Positions 41,419-49,874 of a stretch of DNA of 64,000 bases are shown one piece after another. The notes under the pieces were generated by a model. The model was not told the DNA's origin, ran no database searches, and saw nothing but the letters and a program-made list of their open reading frames with translations. The DNA is from Gudongella sp046224405 (GTDB lineage: Bacteria; Bacillota; Clostridia; Tissierellales; Tissierellaceae), in assembly GCF_046224405.1 (NCBI RefSeq), contig NZ_JBJXRK010000001.1, positions 124,001 to 188,000 on the forward strand, given 5' to 3'. The first letter of the stretch is position 1, and every line of letters starts with the position of its first letter. The position numbers were made by a program, and so were the translations under genes.

Positions 41419-43601
41419 CAGATCCTAGCCTCCCTTCTAAATTGGTCCATGATTATTTCCACAACACCTGTAAGCTCATTCTTATTATTTATTCCTCTAA
41501 CTTCAATGACACCGGTATGTTCAACAATTGACCTCACACTGGTCTCTTGTCTAAAGCCTTGAAAGTTTTCGTTCATGTTTAAGTTCGTATCAAAATCAAA
41601 GTCAGTTGGAACAGATTTCTTCATATCCTTTGATACTTTGTTCATAATATGACTAAAACCTACTCCGATACCTTCCCCCATGTTTTCACCAATTCCTGCA
41701 AATACTAATGAAGGTGAATTAATACCTAATATACCTTTAACACCACCAACAAGCCCATCAACAAAGCCATCCACCTTATCTTTAATCCAACCAACCATAG
41801 AGGAAATACCATCCCAGAGACCTCTTACAATATCTTTCCCAATACTAACAATTGAAGTTGCTGCGGTACCAACTCCTTTTAGAATTGCAGTAACGATTTG
41901 TGGTAGTTGTGCTACCAATTGAGGTATTGCTTTAATGAGTCCTGCAGCCAACTGAACCGTTAGTTTTACTCCCATCTCGATAATCTTTGGAAGGTTATTT
42001 GTGATGAAAGTGATGATTCCATTAATGATTTGAGGCAAGGCTTCAATCAGCGTGGGTAGAGAATTTAGTATTCCTGTAGCCAGTCCCTGGACAAGTTGAA
42101 ATGCGGCATTAAGAATTTGGTCCATGTTTGAAATTAGCGTATCTACAATAAGAATGATAGCTTGTACGACAGATGGAATCAGCTCTGGAAGTGCTATACC
42201 TATCCCCTCAACTAATGTAGTTACTAGTAAAATTGCTGCTTCAATTAGCAGCGGTAGATTATCGATTAGCGCTGCCACTATGGTCATCACAGCATCCACA
42301 GCTGCTGGAATCAGTTCTGGAAGCAAACTGAGTAATGTCCCAAGGACCTGTCCAAAGAGGTCTGTTACCGTACTTAGAAGCACTGGTAGCAGTTCAGCAA
42401 GTGCAACTAAAATGGCATCCATAGCAGGTGGCAGTGCAGTCACAATGTTCTCAATGATAGGCACAATGTTTTTAACCACTGATTGGAAGGCATCCACGAG
42501 ATTTTCTGTCAGATTTGTCATGTCCGCATTGGCATTTCCTAATCCTGCTGTAAATGAACCGAGAGCTGCTTGTAAAAGCCCAATAGATCCTGTAACCGTC
42601 TCTGTTGATTCACGAGCGAAGTTTCCAGCGTACTGCTCTGTGTTTTCAAAGAACATCTGCATGGCTACCTCAGCTTTCTCTGCCTGAGTAGCTGTGGTCC
42701 AAGTGAAATCAAGTCCCTTTGCAAGAGCATAGGCTTCGATATTTGTCGCATTCATAGCCACGCCTAGATTATCCATCATGGTAAAGTTGCCCTTTGCAGC
42801 GCCAGCAACAGAATCAAGCGCAGTCTGCATGTCGATACCCATAACGGATGCCATATCAGCGGCTCGTTGCATAGCCTTTTCAGTAAGCTCTAGACTCTTT
42901 TGCTGTTCAACACCGGATCCTTGAAATAAAGCACCCATCTTATTGGCTGTGGCAAGATAATCACTTTGAGATACACCCAAGTTCTTATAAGCTTCTTCTC
43001 CAGTCTTTTGAATGGAAGCTGCATGCTTACCAAATACAGCCTCTGAGCCACCGAGATTTTGTTCCAACTCACCAAACTGCTGAACAACTTCCTTTCCAAT
43101 TTTAATAGCTGCAGCTCCTGCCGCCACAGCCACAGTTCCCATTGCCACACCGATGCCTTTAAGGATTCCACCCATCTTGTCAAATCTTCCACCTGCATCA
43201 TCTGCGGCTTCTCCAGACCTTATTAACTCTTCACCTAAATCTTCAGCACTGGCTGCAGAATTCTCAAGTTCACGCTCCATTTTGATAAGATCCGCATTGG
43301 CGTTATTCAGCTGAATCTGCCAGGCTTTCGTACGCTTGTCATTTTCCCCGAAGGACTCAGCGGCGTTTTTCAATGCAGCTTCTAAGGTGCTTATTTTATT
43401 TTTCTGTTCATCAATTTCTTTATTTAGAACTTCATTTCTCGCAGTTACCGCCTGTAGTGATTTATCTTGTTTGTCAAACTGGGACGTGACTAGATTCATC
43501 TCAGAGCCTAACACCTTGAAGCTTTGGTTAATATCCCTTAAAGCGTTCTTAAACTCTCGCTCCCCTTCAATCCCAAGCTTAAATCCAAATGAATCTGACA
43601 A
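41418..43601 (-). CDS. Tail tape measure protein
   Basis: About 727 aa; sets tail length and fills the tail tube. The N-terminal ~160 residues are coiled coil (ITSxFDKQDKSLQAVTARNEVLNKEIDE-type heptads), followed by glycine/alanine-rich membrane-like helices (GVAMGTVAVAAGAAAIKIG). A long stretch of leucine-rich hydrophobic helices (~370-560: repeated 'xLPxLIxxAxxxV') and a C-terminal 'LGINSPSLVFAGIGENMGEGIGVGF' signature of tape measures follow. The first frame codon is GTG at 43610, but TTG at 43601 has a better-spaced GGAGGAGG. At ~0.15 nm per residue the tail would be about 110 nm long (known rule for siphophages). Confidence 0.93.
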   Translation of the reverse strand: MSDSFGFKLGIEGEREFKNALRDINQSFKVLGSEMNLVTSQFDKQDKSLQAVTARNEVLNKEIDEQKNKISTLEAALKNAAESFGENDKRTKAWQIQLNNANADLIKMERELENSAASAEDLGEELIRSGEAADDAGGRFDKMGGILKGIGVAMGTVAVAAGAAAIKIGKEVVQQFGELEQNLGGSEAVFGKHAASIQKTGEEAYKNLGVSQSDYLATANKMGALFQGSGVEQQKSLELTEKAMQRAADMASVMGIDMQTALDSVAGAAKGNFTMMDNLGVAMNATNIEAYALAKGLDFTWTTATQAEKAEVAMQMFFENTEQYAGNFARESTETVTGSIGLLQAALGSFTAGLGNANADMTNLTENLVDAFQSVVKNIVPIIENIVTALPPAMDAILVALAELLPVLLSTVTDLFGQVLGTLLSLLPELIPAAVDAVMTIVAALIDNLPLLIEAAILLVTTLVEGIGIALPELIPSVVQAIILIVDTLISNMDQILNAAFQLVQGLATGILNSLPTLIEALPQIINGIITFITNNLPKIIEMGVKLTVQLAAGLIKAIPQLVAQLPQIVTAILKGVGTAATSIVSIGKDIVRGLWDGISSMVGWIKDKVDGFVDGLVGGVKGILGINSPSLVFAGIGENMGEGIGVGFSHIMNKVSKDMKKSVPTDFDFDTNLNMNENFQGFRQETSVRSIVEHTGVIEVRGINNKNELTGVVEIIMDQFRREARI

Positions 43602-43627
43602 TCTCCTCACCTCCTCCTTCAGGGCAT

Positions 43628-43656
43628 GAAAAAAGACACCTCATCAGAAGTGTCTT
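43628..43656 (-). terminator. Terminator after the CopZ-like gene
   Basis: Minus strand stem AAGACAC / GTGTCTT with a 10-nt loop, followed by TTTT. It sits between the CopZ-like gene and the tape measure, inside the late operon. Confidence 0.75.
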
Positions 43657-43676
43657 GATTAATGAAATTTTATTTA

Positions 43677-44162
43677 TTATTCTGCTAGTGCTTCGTCAAT
43701 TGCCGTTTGAATTGTCTCATGGCAACAAACTCCCAGTGGATTTTTAATTTCGCATTTAGAATTTTTCATAGCACCTGTGATTGCTAATACATCTTTCATC
43801 TTTCGTGCGCCTTTATCTCTTACTGCTTCTTTCACCTGGTTAATAGTAACTTGACTGCAATAGCAAGCATACCTAGGGTCCGCATCTTTCTTAAACCAAA
43901 TAGGAACTTTTACTTGCTCTTTGCTAAACTGAATTCCTTTGTTTTCACTAAAGTATACAGTATCACAATCTTCGTTCATACAAATTGAATAATTCATAGT
44001 TTCTACTGATTCTACATATTCTTCTTTAACTAGGTGTTTAACTGTTATATTTTTCACTTTTTTGCCCTCTTGGTTACAAATAGGACACTTATTCATATCT
44101 TCAGTAGTCATGGTTAAATCTACAATGTCACCACAACAACTACAGCCTGTATTATTTGACAT
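43677..44162 (-). CDS. CopZ-like (2Fe-2S) and zinc-binding protein, phage moron
   Basis: A 161-aa protein rich in cysteine. N-terminal clusters CSCCGD and CPICNQE, then a strand region with C-MNEDCDTVYF, then a BFD-like [2Fe-2S] domain: 'YACYCSQVTINQVKEAV' and 'CEIKNPLGVCCHETI'. This matches the N-terminal part of CopZ-type metallochaperones or the Csac_0668-type 2Fe-2S family as I recall them. It has no phage structural character. It sits between the tail assembly chaperone and the tape measure, followed by its own terminator, so it is cargo (a moron). It may help the lysogen with metal or redox stress; this is inference. Confidence 0.8.
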   Translation of the reverse strand: MSNNTGCSCCGDIVDLTMTTEDMNKCPICNQEGKKVKNITVKHLVKEEYVESVETMNYSICMNEDCDTVYFSENKGIQFSKEQVKVPIWFKKDADPRYACYCSQVTINQVKEAVRDKGARKMKDVLAITGAMKNSKCEIKNPLGVCCHETIQTAIDEALAE

Positions 44163-44231
44163 TTTATCCCTCCATTCAGTTCGCCATACACATTATTATA
44201 TATGACAAGATTGAAATTTAATAGGAATAGT

Positions 44232-44830
44232 TTATAGAAACTCAGGAATAACATCGTCGATGTAGTATTCCTTTCTTGGTTTTGAGATACCAATAAACTG
44301 TTTATGGCATTCCCAAAGGTCCATCAAGTAACCGATGGGCATCAGCCACACTTCATTTTCTCTTCTACTTAGATGAGTCGTTCCATAATAAATCAGTCGG
44401 GTAAAGAGTTCCTGATCACTTACCCGACCTCCTAGTTTTTTGAGGGTTCACTCTCCACATTCCTCTTGGTGCCTTTCATCATGCTTGCCATAATGGCATT
44501 CTTGTAGTTAGCTAGATCAAAGGGCGTGGTGAGAAGCTCTACTTCTTCTTCTGTAATCAGCTCTCTTTTATCATCTTTATTCTTGATGTTATGAATCTGG
44601 ATAGACTGATTGGCCAGAAGTGTAATAAGCCACACAACCTCATCCAGTGCGAGTTCAAAGCTCTCACTTTTCATCAGCTTCTCACCCAGGTTTTCAAGCC
44701 CACCATACCGTTTAGCAATTTCCTTTGTAGCTTTGGTGGTGAGAACCAATTTAAACTCAGTACCCCCAATATCGATTGTGGTGCTTCTTTCTTCAGCAGC
44801 TTCATCAATCTTCAATTTTTCATCTGCCAT
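44232..44830 (-). CDS. Tail assembly chaperone GT fusion (-1 frameshift product)
   Basis: The T part lies in the -1 frame after the G stop codon. Slippage at A AAA AAC (44441-44435) leads into CTA-GGA-GGT and a 67-codon extension ('VSDQELFTRLIYYGTTHLSRR', 'MPIGYLMDLWECHKQF', 'EYYIDDVIPEFL') ending at 44232. The fusion would be about 199 aa. Siphophage G/GT pairs just upstream of the tape measure act as its chaperones. The CopZ-like insertion now separates this pair from the tape measure. Confidence 0.85.
44432..44830 (-). CDS. Tail assembly chaperone G
   Basis: A 132-aa zero-frame product: 'STTIDIGGTEFKLVLTTKATKEIAKRYGG', 'FELALDEVVWLITLLANQSI', ending ...ESEPSKN and stop TAG. These motifs are typical of phage tail assembly chaperones of the G type (phage XkdN-like). 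I chose ATG 44830, with GGAGG seven nt before. It directly follows the major tail protein gene and precedes the T extension. Its frameshifted GT form is given separately. Confidence 0.88.
   Translation of the reverse strand: MADEKLKIDEAAEERSTTIDIGGTEFKLVLTTKATKEIAKRYGGLENLGEKLMKSESFELALDEVVWLITLLANQSIQIHNIKNKDDKRELITEEEVELLTTPFDLANYKNAIMASMMKGTKRNVESEPSKN
44435..44441 (-). other. Slippery heptamer A AAA AAC for -1 frameshifting
   Basis: Minus strand A-AAA-AAC directly followed by the G stop codon TAG. A classical -1 slippery sequence at the expected position for G/GT synthesis. Confidence 0.85.
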
Positions 44831-44843
44831 GATCATTCCTCCC

Positions 44844-47800
44844 TTACGATACAACAACAGTAGCTACTGAGGTTGTTACACTCTCTGCCCCACTAGAGCT
44901 TAAAACACAGTAATAGTAGTAAGTGTCTGCCAGCAGGTCTGTTGGTATATCAAAGCTGACAGATGTTTCCCCGTTGATGCTTGTACCGCCAGTAGAACTG
45001 TCAACGGTATTTACATACCACTGATACGTCACAGGATTTGACGTGTTGGTGCTTGCCACCACAGAAAGACTTCCTGTGATACTACCAGCTGTTACTTCAG
45101 TCAAGGTAGCTGGTTGTGTTGCTATGGTTATGGTTGGGGTTACGGCTGTAAAGTCTGGTTCGTATACGGATGTGAACCAGCTGGAAATCGTAGATGGTGC
45201 TACACCATTGTCCCCTTCAGTGACTTCTGCTTTCCAAGGATGCTTGCTTTCACCGTCTAGTTTGTTTCGTCTGAACACCGTTCCTTCTATGGTGGGACTG
45301 CTAAAGGTAATAGAGTCTCCTTTTGTAGCAAGGCTTGTGGCAGGAACGCTAAAGATGACCCTGTAAAGCCAAAAATAACGATATTTCCCATTGGCCTTCT
45401 TGGCGCGAAACCCTATGGCCACAGGACTTCCGCCATCTTCGCTTCTTGATACCACTACATTGTTGCTGTCGATTTTACAGCCCGTCAAATCCTGTGCCAC
45501 CAAGGACCCAATATCATCAATCCCTAAGCTTAGAGATCCACTTTTAAACTCCTTCACGACCTCAGATGCTCCGTCATCCGCATAAAGGATTGCTTCAATC
45601 AGCTCCACACTAAGCTCTGCTGTCATGGCTTTCGCCAGGACTTTAGGTGTACCATAGGTTTCGATGCCATTCTGGTCTTCAGTTATCTTGGCGTAATATA
45701 AACTGTAGAGTAGGAAAGAACCGCCTTACCGTCTTTCGATGGCAGGTTTGTCCAGTCCTCTCTCCGAACCGTGCTTACCCCTCTCGAAGTACACGGCTCT
45801 CCATTGTTCTTCAATTTTAGAAAACTCATCATTTTGGGTGGTGAATATTTTGGTGGCACTGATGGCAAACAACAAGCGTTTTTCTTTTCTTTGAAATCAT
45901 AGCACGTTCCCAAAGTTCCTTACCTTTAAGGTCTTTTACTTTGTGAATATGGTGAATTTCATATTTTCCTGCGCCTGTTTTACCGCACAACTCACATATA
46001 TCCGCATTTAACCGTTTATCAAAAGTGTTTCTGTTATAACCAATTGTAACTGCCGCTTTTGTTACGGTATCAGTTGCATTTGCACCCTTGCAATTGGTGT
46101 ATTTTGCGAAATACATAAGTTTCTTACCTGCTTTTGTTTCATAAGGAATAGCCCACGAACCTTTACCGTCCTTAAACTTTTCCTTAATCTTCGTAATGCG
46201 GGTTTTGTGCTTTGTCGCCAGCGTTTTCAGACAACTATATTCCATTAAATAGTTAAAGTAATTTAAGTCGCTAAAATTACTTGCTAAGGAATAATAGTTG
46301 CATATACCACGTAGTTCGGCATTAAAAATGGTGATGATTTCCAAATCAGTAGAGTTCCTGAGTGGCACTTTGCTAATCGGAAACATCTCATCGCATTTCT
46401 TTTGCCTAACAATGCCTTTTGAAAACAGAAACTTGCTGATTTTATCCTTGGGTATGAGCAATTCCACTTTGTTGTTAAGCGTTCTTTGTGTGGGTCGCCC
46501 TTTTCCATGGGGTTTAATCGAACTATTCCTGCGGATACTAACATCATAGCCGAGAAAACGGGCTTTTTCTGAACTGTGTGTAATAAGAGTTTTTTCATCG
46601 CTGAGTTCCATTTTCAGCGTTCCGCTGATAAACTCAGCCAGTTTTCTCTTGATTTCCACACAATCCTCACGGTTTCCCTTAACGGCGATTAGAAAATCGT
46701 CTGCATAACGAATATATTTGATTTTCTTGTCGTCCTGCGGAGTATATGGGGTTCTCATCATTTCTGCTCTCACTTGTTTATATTGTTTGAGCAAGTCCTG
46801 CTTTTCTTCCCCGTCCGCACAATCAATCAGCTTTTTCAGTTTGACCCTCTGTGTGAACAAACGGTTATACTCTTTTGTCCTTACAGTTTCATTAGGCTTG
46901 TCAAATTCTGATTTCAGCGTAATCACAAACTTGTCCAGTTCGTGCAAGTAGATATTGGCGAGCAATGGCGAAATAATTCCGCCCTGCGGCGTACCGCTGT
47001 AAGTGTTGTTATACTGCCAGTTTTCTACAAAGCCCGCTTTCAAAAATCTGTAAATCAGCTTAATCAGCCTTGCGTCTTTGATTTTCTGGTTGATAAACCC
47101 TACCAATACGGCGTGGTCAATATTATCGAAACAACCTTTAATATCTCCCTCAACAAACCACTTAGCCCCTGTAAACTCCTTTTTGAGAGTTGAGAGAGCC
47201 GTGTGGCAACTTCTTTTTGGGCGAAAACCATGAGAGCAATTTAGAAATACTGGTTCATACACTGCTTCCATGACCATTCTCAAAACTTCTTGGACGAGTT
47301 TGTCCGTGAAAGTTGGTATCCCGAGTGGTCGCATTTTTCCGTTTGCTTTTTTGATATAGGTTCGTCTTGCGGGCTTCGGCTTATAGGTTTCATCTGCAAG
47401 GGAAGCGATAATTTTATCTATCTTTTCCTTGCTGAACCCGTCTGCGGTGTCGTTGTCAACTCCATTTGTTGCCGCTCCGCTGTTGGCATACAAGTTCTTA
47501 TACGCCTCAAACCAAATATCTTGACGCAAGAGGTAGCGATAAAGCCTTGTAAAGACTTCTTCACTGTTTTTCGATGAATTTTCCTTAATGCTTGCTAAAA
47601 TTTCCATTGTTGGTTTCATTTTGAGGTTTTCCTCCCTAATCAATTTTAATTTTAGTACAGAACAACTGCGTCCCTTCGCCTTTATGACGGTGTTACCGTC
47701 CCTGACTACTACGAACGCTCCGTAACCTTGCGGAATATTCAAACCCTTAGAGGTCATAGCCTTACGGCGTTTCCGTTTAGGTTATCCCCAGTTAGCATGA

Positions 47801-48199
47801 TGTGTTGGAAATTGTGGATTCTCGGTTTTGCTTTCGTTTCGTTAAAACAGGTTCTCCTGCTCGTTGCGCAAATTATTGATAACAATAAGAGTCAAGATAC
47901 TCCTTTTATTTGTCTTTGCACCATAGGTTTCAGGCACTTTCCTATGTCCAATCGGAACGGAAACTTGAAACTCACATTCGGTAAACATAACCTAAACCTT
48001 ATATCCACTTTACCTTGCAGTTCAGTCGTGTTATATTGCCTTAAACAACTTACTGCTTTCCTGCCATGCTCTGTTCCCGTGTCAGCTTTCGCCTTTCGGT
48101 TAGGCAGGTGGTTTACCGCGTTATCTTACGGTGTAGTTCCCACACTACAAAACAACATCATGCCCTATCTGGGCGCACATCCAATCCGATTGTTGCCAT
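44844..48199 (-). CDS. Phage major tail protein, split by a group II intron
   Basis: Spliced gene: exon 1 48199-48179 (MATIGLD), intron 48178-45705, exon 2 45704-44844 (SLYYAKITED...). The joined reading frame gives a 293-aa major tail protein. The N-terminal part ('GIETYGTPKVLAKAMTAELSVELIEAILYADD') is typical of phi13-type major tail proteins, and the last ~90 residues form an Ig-like domain ('PTITIATQPATLTEVTAGSI', 'TYQWYVNTV', 'YYYCVLSSSG'). The uninterrupted frame at 44844-45626 alone lacks the conserved start. Unspliced RNA cannot make tail protein, so virion formation depends on splicing. Confidence 0.92.
45705..48178 (-). mobile_element. Group IIA (LtrB-like) intron in the major tail gene
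   Basis: A 2474-nt intron. The 5' end reads GTGCGCCCAGATAGGG, as in Ll.LtrB-type introns. Domain V (minus strand about 45799-45766) starts GAGCCGTGTACTTCGAGAGG and ends GCACGGTTC; a domain VI stem follows, and the 3' end is CTCTAC, fitting the AY rule. Splicing rejoins the tail gene exactly in frame. It carries a complete intron-encoded protein in domain IV. Its insertion after codon 7 has left both exon sides intact, so it is likely an active retrohoming unit. Confidence 0.93.
45829..47619 (-). CDS. ltrA: Group II intron-encoded reverse transcriptase/maturase (LtrA-like)
   Basis: A 596-aa multidomain protein very similar to lactococcal LtrA as I remember it. It begins MKPTMEILASIKENSSKNSEE; RT blocks include 'RPLGIPTFTDKLVQE', 'EGDIKGCFDNIDHA', 'GTPQGGIISPLLANIYLHELD', and catalytic YADD ('YIRYADDFLIAVKG'). 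A maturase (X) domain with 'ELRGICNYYSLASNF' and a C-terminal HNH DNA-endonuclease domain ('CELCGK', 'YEIHHIHKVKDLKG', 'CHQCHQNIHH') follow. I used the ATG at 47619 with AGGGAGG upstream; an in-frame extension to 47757 lies within intron domain I. It assists splicing and drives target-primed reverse transcription. Confidence 0.95.
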   Translation of the reverse strand: MKPTMEILASIKENSSKNSEEVFTRLYRYLLRQDIWFEAYKNLYANSGAATNGVDNDTADGFSKEKIDKIIASLADETYKPKPARRTYIKKANGKMRPLGIPTFTDKLVQEVLRMVMEAVYEPVFLNCSHGFRPKRSCHTALSTLKKEFTGAKWFVEGDIKGCFDNIDHAVLVGFINQKIKDARLIKLIYRFLKAGFVENWQYNNTYSGTPQGGIISPLLANIYLHELDKFVITLKSEFDKPNETVRTKEYNRLFTQRVKLKKLIDCADGEEKQDLLKQYKQVRAEMMRTPYTPQDDKKIKYIRYADDFLIAVKGNREDCVEIKRKLAEFISGTLKMELSDEKTLITHSSEKARFLGYDVSIRRNSSIKPHGKGRPTQRTLNNKVELLIPKDKISKFLFSKGIVRQKKCDEMFPISKVPLRNSTDLEIITIFNAELRGICNYYSLASNFSDLNYFNYLMEYSCLKTLATKHKTRITKIKEKFKDGKGSWAIPYETKAGKKLMYFAKYTNCKGANATDTVTKAAVTIGYNRNTFDKRLNADICELCGKTGAGKYEIHHIHKVKDLKGKELWERAMISKKRKTLVVCHQCHQNIHHPK

Positions 48200-48544
48200 T
48201 TAATCTTCCTCCGTTTCATATTCTTTCATTACGTCAATGGCGTAATGATGAAATTTTGTATCGTTCTCGTAGCCCACATACTGCCTATCCGTTATGGTCA
48301 TACCGCCTGCTTGCAGAGCTTTTGTCAGTTCCTTTTTTCGCTTGTTATAGTTCTTCTTTGTAAAAAGAGACAATCTGGCTTCTGACACGATCATATAGCT
48401 TTGATTATCTGCAAAGAGATCAAGCCTATCTGACATAGGTGTGATGACCAAGTATTCCTCTGGTGGTGTATCTGAAAACACACCGGTCTCCACAGGAATG
48501 TTTAGGGGCGCTAGTATGTGGTTTATATCTGCAAGTAAACTCAT
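48200..48544 (-). CDS. Phage tail completion/minor tail protein
   Basis: A 114-aa protein just upstream of the major tail gene; its stop codon is adjacent to the tail ATG. Position and size fit the tail-terminator class ('ILAPLNIPVETGVFSDTPPEEYLVITPM', a segment common to such proteins). It overlaps the HK97-gp10-like gene by 4 nt. It probably caps the tail tube and joins it to the head connector. Confidence 0.75.
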   Translation of the reverse strand: MSLLADINHILAPLNIPVETGVFSDTPPEEYLVITPMSDRLDLFADNQSYMIVSEARLSLFTKKNYNKRKKELTKALQAGGMTITDRQYVGYENDTKFHHYAIDVMKEYETEED

Positions 48545-48975
48545 AGTTTTTCAATCTCCTTATCCAGAGCACTTTTCATTGCTTCCATACAATCCTTTTT
48601 AGATGCTCTTTTTGAGGGCTTGAGCCATGGCTTTGGCGGTTGACCGGACTTACCATACTCGATAACCGCAGCCTTTAGTGCATTGGATACACCTTTACTG
48701 TCTTTGGTTGTCGGAATACCAACACGAAGCGTCCAATCCCCTTTATAGTTCTGTACCGGCTTCGAGGATTCAAGAGATTCTAGTAGCTCACCCGTTGACT
48801 GGGATGGTCCCTTTGTTCCCTGACCAATGCGAAGGGCTAGATTGCTCTTTGCTTTCTTGATGGCTGGCTCTGCACCTTCTTGAAGGACCCTCGGTACAAT
48901 ATCATCGAACTTGTTATTTAGCTTTGAGAGCTTATTGATAAAATCCTCTGGCATCTTGAAAGTTGCTTTCGCCAT
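48541..48975 (-). CDS. HK97 gp10-like head-tail protein
   Basis: A 144-aa protein: 'FINKLSKLNNKFDDIVPRVLQEGAEPAIKKAKSNL', 'STGELLESLESSKPVQNYKGDW', 'KAAVIEYGKSGQPPKPWLKP'. The last block, with aromatic/proline ending, is characteristic of the HK97-gp10 putative tail-component family. GGGGTGATGAAC precedes the ATG at 48975. Located between the head-closure protein and the tail terminator. Confidence 0.85.
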   Translation of the reverse strand: MAKATFKMPEDFINKLSKLNNKFDDIVPRVLQEGAEPAIKKAKSNLALRIGQGTKGPSQSTGELLESLESSKPVQNYKGDWTLRVGIPTTKDSKGVSNALKAAVIEYGKSGQPPKPWLKPSKRASKKDCMEAMKSALDKEIEKL

Positions 48976-48980
48976 GTTCA

Positions 48981-49316
48981 TCACCCCTTTGAACCTGTCA
49001 CTTTTTCCGCCAGCACCTCGACATACATCCCTTTTTCCCGAATATCCTCCACACTCAGAATATTATACTTTTCACCCTTGCACACCAGTACATGAGCCGT
49101 ACTTATTTCAATGGAAGGTGGCTTGCGAAACCTGAAAAGGTCAGTGGCTGTCGTAAAGCTCGCCCTGTTTTTCCAGGCTTCACTGCCATGCCTGTTTTCT
49201 TTATAGGCTCTGGTCTTTAGTAAAAGGACTTCTTCTTTTGTCACAAATCCTTCTTCGTCTTTTACCGAGTTGGTGCTATAGATTTCAACAAAGGTCTGCA
49301 TCATTCCAAAACTCAT
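48981..49316 (-). CDS. Head closure / head-tail joining protein
   Basis: A 111-aa protein with 'TFVEIYSTNSVKDEEGF', 'KTRAYKENRHGSEAWKNRASFTTATDLFRFR', and 'VLVCKGEKYNILSVEDI'. This matches the SPP1 gp16-like head-tail joining family in pattern and position. Its ATG overlaps the previous stop (ATGA), so translation is coupled. It seals the connector after packaging. Confidence 0.78.
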   Translation of the reverse strand: MSFGMMQTFVEIYSTNSVKDEEGFVTKEEVLLLKTRAYKENRHGSEAWKNRASFTTATDLFRFRKPPSIEISTAHVLVCKGEKYNILSVEDIREKGMYVEVLAEKVTGSKG

Positions 49317-49624
49317 ATGACCACATCCCTATTCATGCGAAGGAGCATGTTCACCACACGCCAAACCTGCTCACTGGCATCCACCTTATCCTGAAAAAAG
49401 CCGCCAGTGCTACCATCTCGGCTTTCGTAAAAGTGGGATGATAGCATGATGACAGCCTGTTCTGTAGTAGGATCCATGGGATTTATCTCATAGAATCCCG
49501 ATACTTTTTTCTGATATCCTTCTGCATAAGAGGTGGCGGCGGTGATGTAGCTTGCTATGAGTTCATCGTCCTCATTATGATCAAGTATCAGATTCTTTTT
49601 CACTTTCTCAAGTAAAGCTGACAT
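49313..49624 (-). CDS. Head-tail connector (gp6-like) protein
   Basis: A 103-aa helical adaptor protein: 'LEKVKKNLILDHNEDDELIASYITAATSYAEGYQ', 'TEQAVIMLSSHFYESRDG'. This is the usual HK97 gp6/DNA-packaging adaptor pattern. I chose the ATG at 49624 with AAGGGGG upstream. It follows the head-fiber-like gene and precedes the head-closure gene, as in many siphophages. Confidence 0.85.
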   Translation of the reverse strand: MSALLEKVKKNLILDHNEDDELIASYITAATSYAEGYQKKVSGFYEINPMDPTTEQAVIMLSSHFYESRDGSTGGFFQDKVDASEQVWRVVNMLLRMNRDVVI

Positions 49625-49642
49625 CACCGTCTACCCCCTTCC

Positions 49643-49864
49643 CTATTCTGATGCCATAAGTCCTGCAGCTTTAAGCTTTGCAAGAAGTGCATTAAAATCA
49701 GAAACCAATGCCGGCACATCAGCTGCGGTGCTTTCTGCCTGAAGGGCAGAGGGTTTAACCTCCACCCCATCAAAAGTAAGCTTCCCTTCAGCGGTGATTA
49801 AAAGCTCGCCACCGATAACCGTTTTTTCTCCACCCTGCTCGGTATAGTTCTTAACATTACTCAT
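49643..49864 (-). CDS. Head fiber-like protein
   Basis: A 73-aa protein: 'GEKTVIGGELLITAEGKLTFDGVE' followed by a low-complexity helical 'ALVSDFNALLAKLKAAGLMAS'. Proteins with this pattern follow the major capsid in Firmicutes phages and are often called head fiber proteins. It lies 10 nt downstream of the capsid gene. Confidence 0.75.
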   Translation of the reverse strand: MSNVKNYTEQGGEKTVIGGELLITAEGKLTFDGVEVKPSALQAESTAADVPALVSDFNALLAKLKAAGLMASE

Positions 49865-49874
49865 AGAGCATCAC

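Noticed and set aside
44844..45626. Stand-alone reading of the tail gene starting at the internal ATG at 45626
   Set aside because: The conserved phi13-type start lies upstream and is completed only by the exon at 48179-48199 after intron removal.
47620..47757. N-terminal extension of the intron-encoded protein
   Set aside because: It lies in intron domain I, has no ribosome binding site, and LtrA-like proteins begin at MKPTM.
47760..48178. Specific EBS1/EBS2 assignments in the intron
   Set aside because: A few complementary candidates exist, but without folding domain I the choice would be arbitrary.
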